This document shows, one piece after another, positions 7,250-10,796 of a DNA stretch of 10,796 nt. Both the position numbers and the translations under genes were made by a program. Below the pieces are notes generated by a model, which was given only the letters and a program-made list of their open reading frames with translations, was not told the DNA's origin and did no database searches. Within the stretch, counting starts at the first letter, position 1; every line of letters begins with the position of its first letter. The stretch comes from Hyphochytrium catenoides (lineage: Eukaryota > Sar > Hyphochytriomycetes > Hyphochytriales > Hyphochytriaceae): the NCBI GenBank assembly GCA_900088475.1, contig FLMG01001588.1, forward strand, positions 1 to 10,796. The letters run 5' to 3'.

Positions 7250-10166
7250 ATGTTGTCCTCTGTATATGTCTTACGGGCTGGCGCCGTCCTGGTGGCGGCC
7301 ATCGCTATCTTGGGTTCAGTCTTTCGGGCTCCGCTAGAACACTTGCTGTTCCATGAGCCTTTCTCAGAAGAGGAGCTACGTGAGATGTTAGCAGTGATGG
7401 TGAACATCACGCGGCCTGATGCTGTCGGCATGGGACAACAGGAAGGGATGAGAAAGAATGGCATCGCTGTCTGCTGCAGTGTAGATCTTGATGTATCTGT
7501 GCGAGCCGTCGACCTCCTCCGGGCAATGAAGGTTGAGATTCGATCCGCCCGGCACCATGAACGAGTTCATACGCTTACGGAGCTTGGAGAGAGCTTCGGC
7601 TTCTATTTCAAGCAGGGAGCTGCGGCTGAGCAGAGCATGGTCCGCTTCGTTTGCTCTTATCCCTCTTTCGGAGTCACATCAAGCTCACATGCTTTTGTCT
7701 CCCTCGCAGACTGATCTGGAGCTATTCCGAAGAGTCATCGCGCACGCTGACGCCATCCCTTCAGTTCAGCACACTCTGGGAGGCAATGCCGCCACTATCG
7801 CCCAGAGAGCAGCCGTGGAGGGCCATCGAGTGCTTCTTGGTGCCGCCATCGGAAAGAAGCTGCAGAGGTTTCTTCATAGCAACGTCCAGGTGAAGTCCTT
7901 GTAGGTGGTCCGCATCTTCGCTGGCGAAAAATCTTATGTGTGGGTCACTGGTGCAGGTCTCCGGAGGGCTGGATGATGAGAAGCATGAAGATGTACATCT
8001 AGTGATGGAGGTATCTTTCTCTGGATGGGTGGCCTGACTCTCTTCTGTCTCTTACCCTCGCTCCCTCTTACCATATTCTCGCCTACTCTCACTTTTTCTC
8101 TCCTCACCCTTCGGAAAGCCCCTCTCCCAGTCTCTCCTCTCTCCCTTTCTCTCGCTCTCTCTCCTTCCCCCCTTTCCAAACCAACATTTCTCTCTCTTCC
8201 CTTCTCGTATTTTCCTCCTTCCCTCTTCTCTCATTTTCTCTCTCTCTCTCTGTTGCGCTTCTTGCGCTGAGATCTTCGTTGCTGCGGGGATGCCGGTCTC
8301 CTGTTCCTCAGACACTCCCTTTGCTGATTCGGCAATCCTTGGTCTGTGCTCTTCCCTTCAAGAGAATACCTTGGTGGTGACTAGGTTCCGCTGCCCTGAA
8401 CCCGGACTCTTTCTTAGCCTCAACGTCTCTACTATTGTCTCCCTCATCATCTTGTCCTTCTCCATTGGCTCAGTATTCCAGGGACGACAACTGGCATGGA
8501 CTGACATCTGTCCGAGCAAACCGGTACTATCTAAACCACGATATCTATAATGCACACCTGACGGCCATGGAGGACTTCAAGCATGAGATCCAGAACTTCA
8601 GACCCAAAGTGGTTAGTCGTACCTCTGCTGCCACATGCTTTTATGATGGTTTCTGACCTCATAGCTACAGGTTGCTATTGGCGGTCTACAACTGCTCGAA
8701 GTGGTCCAGGACTACGAGGAAAGGAGACGAAAGCTTAGGTCACTGTCAGACTTCCTCCAAACATCTCTTCAGTCAGGAGTAGACACACACTTCGAACTCG
8801 CTAGCGCTTCAGGTGAGAGATGTCGCCGACTGTCTGGCGCGCGTCTTGTCCTCGTGGGTCGTCTGATGCTCTGAGCGCTCTCCTCCGACTTTTCACATTT
8901 TCTCTCTTTCATGTACCGCCACCTGTGTCTCAGATGTCGATCTGTATGAGAATCTGGTCAGCCTTGTGATGCCTCATAGCACCTCTCTGGGTATGAATGA
9001 GCAGGTAGCGTCTTCTACAGTGCCTCTTTCCACTCTAAGTCTTAGCATTCAGGGCATTGCATCTTCACCTGTCGCAGGCAGCTCCTGTCTCCTTCTCTCA
9101 GCATAATTCTTTCCTCTATCTGCCTCTGTAATACCCCGCTCGCCCTAGTCTCTACCTCACTATCAGCGGTAATGACGTTTCGCCTGTCTTGCTCTGCGGC
9201 AGTGCTTCGTTAGCTCTCACTCTTATAAGCCCTTTGTTTTGCCTTAACGACTAGGAACTTCATGCTCTCCACCATTACGTCTTCTATGGCTATTTGCCCT
9301 TTACGGGCTTCGCCAAGCCCAGGGTTAGCGACGTGACGGACATGATCGGGGACATCTTGCAGCTTGCTTCTTTGAACGGAGACCCTAGTGTTCCTCACTC
9401 GGCTGTCTTTTCTCGGCTAAAGCGTTTGCACTTCCACACCTTGCCCTTCCATATACTATGTCAACGGATAGATAGTGGCCTACCAGATCCCACTCGGTCA
9501 TTGATAGAAGGAGTATTATTAGCCAGCAGACTTGGCTGCGGCAGTGCCTCCGCTTCCTCTACACTATCAAAAGGTGGGAACATGGGAACAAAAGTATTAC
9601 GCGCTTGCTGCTTACTTGCGCCTCCTTTGCTCTGCAGCCTCCGAAATAACAATCGACGCTAAGGATCTGACGGTACTCCTTGCCAAGGGGTTCCAGCTCC
9701 GGAAAGAGGATTTGCATTACACTTTCCTTAACCCTCGGAGCCCATTCACAAGCTGGGAGGTGAGTTTAGGGCACCTCTGCTTGGGATTGTACTTGCTGGT
9801 TAAGCCTCTGCGCCTCTTCCTGTTTTCATTCCTCTTTGTGATCTACAAGTATCACCTTTCTCTTCTCCTCGCTGCTAGCTCTTCTCTATCTATAATTCTC
9901 TGCCTAACCAGTGCCAGAGGCCGATGAATGCCTGCAGGCAATATGTCTTCATTTTCCTGGGCCTCTGTTACTTCTTCCACAACCTTATAGGGGCCTATGT
10001 ACCCCACGGCCCCTTTCTCATCTGACTCACTTCCTCTGTCGGCGCATCTAAGGTCGGCAATTTCACATGCACATTGGCTCCGGTGCTGCCATGTCGATCT
10101 GTGAAGAAGACTGCAGGGCTGGGAGACAACATCTCTGGTGCAGGTCTTGCCTATCATTATTTATAG
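7250..10166 (+). CDS. ADPGK: ADP-dependent glucokinase (nine exons, 509 residues)
   Basis: Predicted to phosphorylate glucose to glucose 6-phosphate using ADP, giving AMP. Exons: 7250-7639, 7710-7889, 7957-8010, 8474-8611, 8671-8812, 8934-9004, 9255-9573, 9638-9759, 10053-10166. All introns are GT..AG (59-463 bp), the frame is continuous, and the stop is TAG 10164-10166. The start follows an in-frame TGA at 7244. Residues 8-25 are hydrophobic, a signal peptide or membrane anchor, as in the ER-linked animal enzyme. Family motifs in order: FKQGAAAEQ (120-128), LGGNAA (153-158), EY...W...RANR (208-225), GGLQ (258-261), the metal-site HXE as HFE (294-296), SLGMNEQE with NXXE (319-326), HFHT (384-387), LNP (462-464), and catalytic GLGD (494-497, Asp497 the expected base). 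The length is close to the animal enzyme (about 497). GGLQ has Gln where I recall the animal enzyme having His. Least certain: the intron 8 acceptor (CTAAG, not CAG) and residues 405-432. Confidence 0.93.
8037..8265 (+). repeat. Long polypyrimidine tract inside glucokinase intron 3
   Basis: About 230 bp almost wholly of C and T, with CT-rich microsatellite runs at the end (about 8232-8250). It lies within the largest intron (8011-8473, 463 bp). Open frames on both strands here (CTC/TTC leucine/serine/phenylalanine one way, GA-rich arginine/glutamate the other) are composition artefacts. Confidence 0.85.
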
Positions 10167-10356
10167 CGCAGTCCTGCCCAGTTCTAATATGTAAAGAAGC
10201 CAGCTTCTGCCTTAAAGCACCGTCACAGCTAGTTCAAAGCACAGTTGACTGTCGCGCACTACCAGAAGTCAACCTTTGGTTGGCCTTCTCTTTGGAAGGG
10301 AGAGAGAGAAAACTGACAAGGAGAGGGCCAGGCCACGCAGTCTGTAGCTACTAATC

Positions 10357-10553
10357 ATGCGGCTCAGCACCCCCTGCAAAGCCTCCTTCTTAGGTCTCGG
10401 ACAATATAACGCTGCAGTGAACTATCTACGATGGGTGCAGTCCAAGGACAGGGTTGGATAAAGTAGAAAGAGGCAGCTCGTACGTGAGAGAGAAGAGGAA
10501 GAGAAGCTTTATGACGAAGGCTTCGAAGATGAGGGTGATCCACGGACTGAAAG
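10357..10553 (+). pseudogene. Unrecognised candidate exon(s) of a further gene, with in-frame TAA
   Basis: ATG 10357 opens a frame of 34 codons (includes LGLGQYNAAVNYLRWVQSKD) to TAA 10459-10461. The same frame then continues with a charged stretch (RQLVREREEEEKLYDEGFED) to a splice-donor-like AAAG|GTAAAG, GT at 10554-10555. Two readings are possible: a coding exon broken by a stop (decay or a base error), or two separate exons. A GT..AG intron from GTCTCGGACA to AAAGTAG (about 73 bp) would remove the stop but shift the downstream frame into a different open one. No family recognised. It starts about 190 bp after the glucokinase stop, on the same strand. Confidence 0.3.
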
Positions 10554-10572
10554 GTAAAGGGCATTCATGACT

Positions 10573-10665
10573 GGGAGAGAGAAGAAAGAGATTGAAAGAC
10601 TAAGAGAGAGAGAGGGAGGAGAAAGCTGGAGAGAGAGAGATGGCGGAAAAGAGAGAGAGAGAGAG
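10573..10665. repeat. (GA)n-rich microsatellite
   Basis: Several GAGAGA runs separated by A/G-rich spacers, nearly all purine on the plus strand. If the exon ending at 10553 is real, this would lie in its intron. Confidence 0.85.
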
Positions 10666-10796
10666 CAATAAGCCTGTAAAACAGTACTGAGAGATGTGCA
10701 CCGTAAACAGCCACATACTACTACAACAGCCTAATGTAACGGATGGGAATGTAACGCCCTTACCTGATTCTTCTCCTTTCTCTTCTCTCTCTCTCT
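10666..10796. other. End of window: short unique stretch and (CT)n tract
   Basis: A unique stretch carries the 9-bp direct repeat AATGTAACG (10733-10741 and 10748-10756). It is followed by a C/T-rich tract from about 10770 to the end. The (CT)n at the end is complementary to the (GA)n upstream, so the strand could fold back across about 110 bases. No gene seen. Confidence 0.6.

Noticed and set aside
8025-8315. Overlapping plus and minus open frames in glucokinase intron 3
   Set aside because: They are simple-sequence CT/GA translations inside an intron whose flanking exons join in frame.
9574-9662. Read-through of exon 7 into intron 7
   Set aside because: The frame stays open, but only removal of 9574-9637 restores the conserved ITID...LNP region of the glucokinase in the other frame.
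10364-10564. Minus-strand open frame opposite the candidate exon
   Set aside because: The plus-strand frame has more protein-like composition and a splice donor. The minus frame has neither a domain nor splice signals.
1-10796. CRISPR arrays, tRNA or rRNA genes, transposases
   Set aside because: I scanned for regularly spaced repeats, tRNA-like T-arm motifs, conserved rRNA segments and transposase signatures and found none convincing.

Overview
This window looks like nuclear DNA from a eukaryote with spliceosomal introns, most likely a fungus and probably an early-diverging one. Three things point there: short GT..AG introns (several of 59-70 bp); an AAA+ ATPase of a multi-domain type I know mainly from fungi (N-terminal conserved region, then one AAA module); and no operons, ribosome binding sites or other bacterial signs. 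The second clear gene, an ADP-dependent glucokinase, is a family I know mainly from archaea and animals, so its presence next to a fungal-type gene is notable. The organism assignment is inference.

Layout. 1-2045 is mostly non-coding or decayed; it holds one possible small intron-containing minus-strand gene (278-673, unrecognised). 2046-2282 is a plus-strand stretch with coding-like codon structure cut by a TGA. 2375-4383 (minus) is the AAA+ ATPase gene, intact in sequence except for one missing base between Walker A and Walker B. 4384-7249 is a long divergent intergenic region, purine-rich on the plus strand from about 5650 on, with microsatellites and one possible exon (5890-6081). 7250-10166 (plus) is the ADP-dependent glucokinase gene: nine exons joined by eight GT..AG introns give an open 509-residue protein with all the family motifs. 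After a gap of about 190 bp, 10357-10553 holds another unrecognised plus-strand candidate exon that contains an in-frame TAA and ends at a good splice donor. The window ends in (GA)n and (CT)n microsatellites.

The two recognised genes are divergently arranged and about 2.9 kb apart. Nothing shows that they work together: one is predicted to be a P-loop remodelling ATPase, the other a sugar kinase that uses ADP instead of ATP and probably has a membrane anchor or signal sequence at its N-terminus. Their adjacency should not be read as a pathway.
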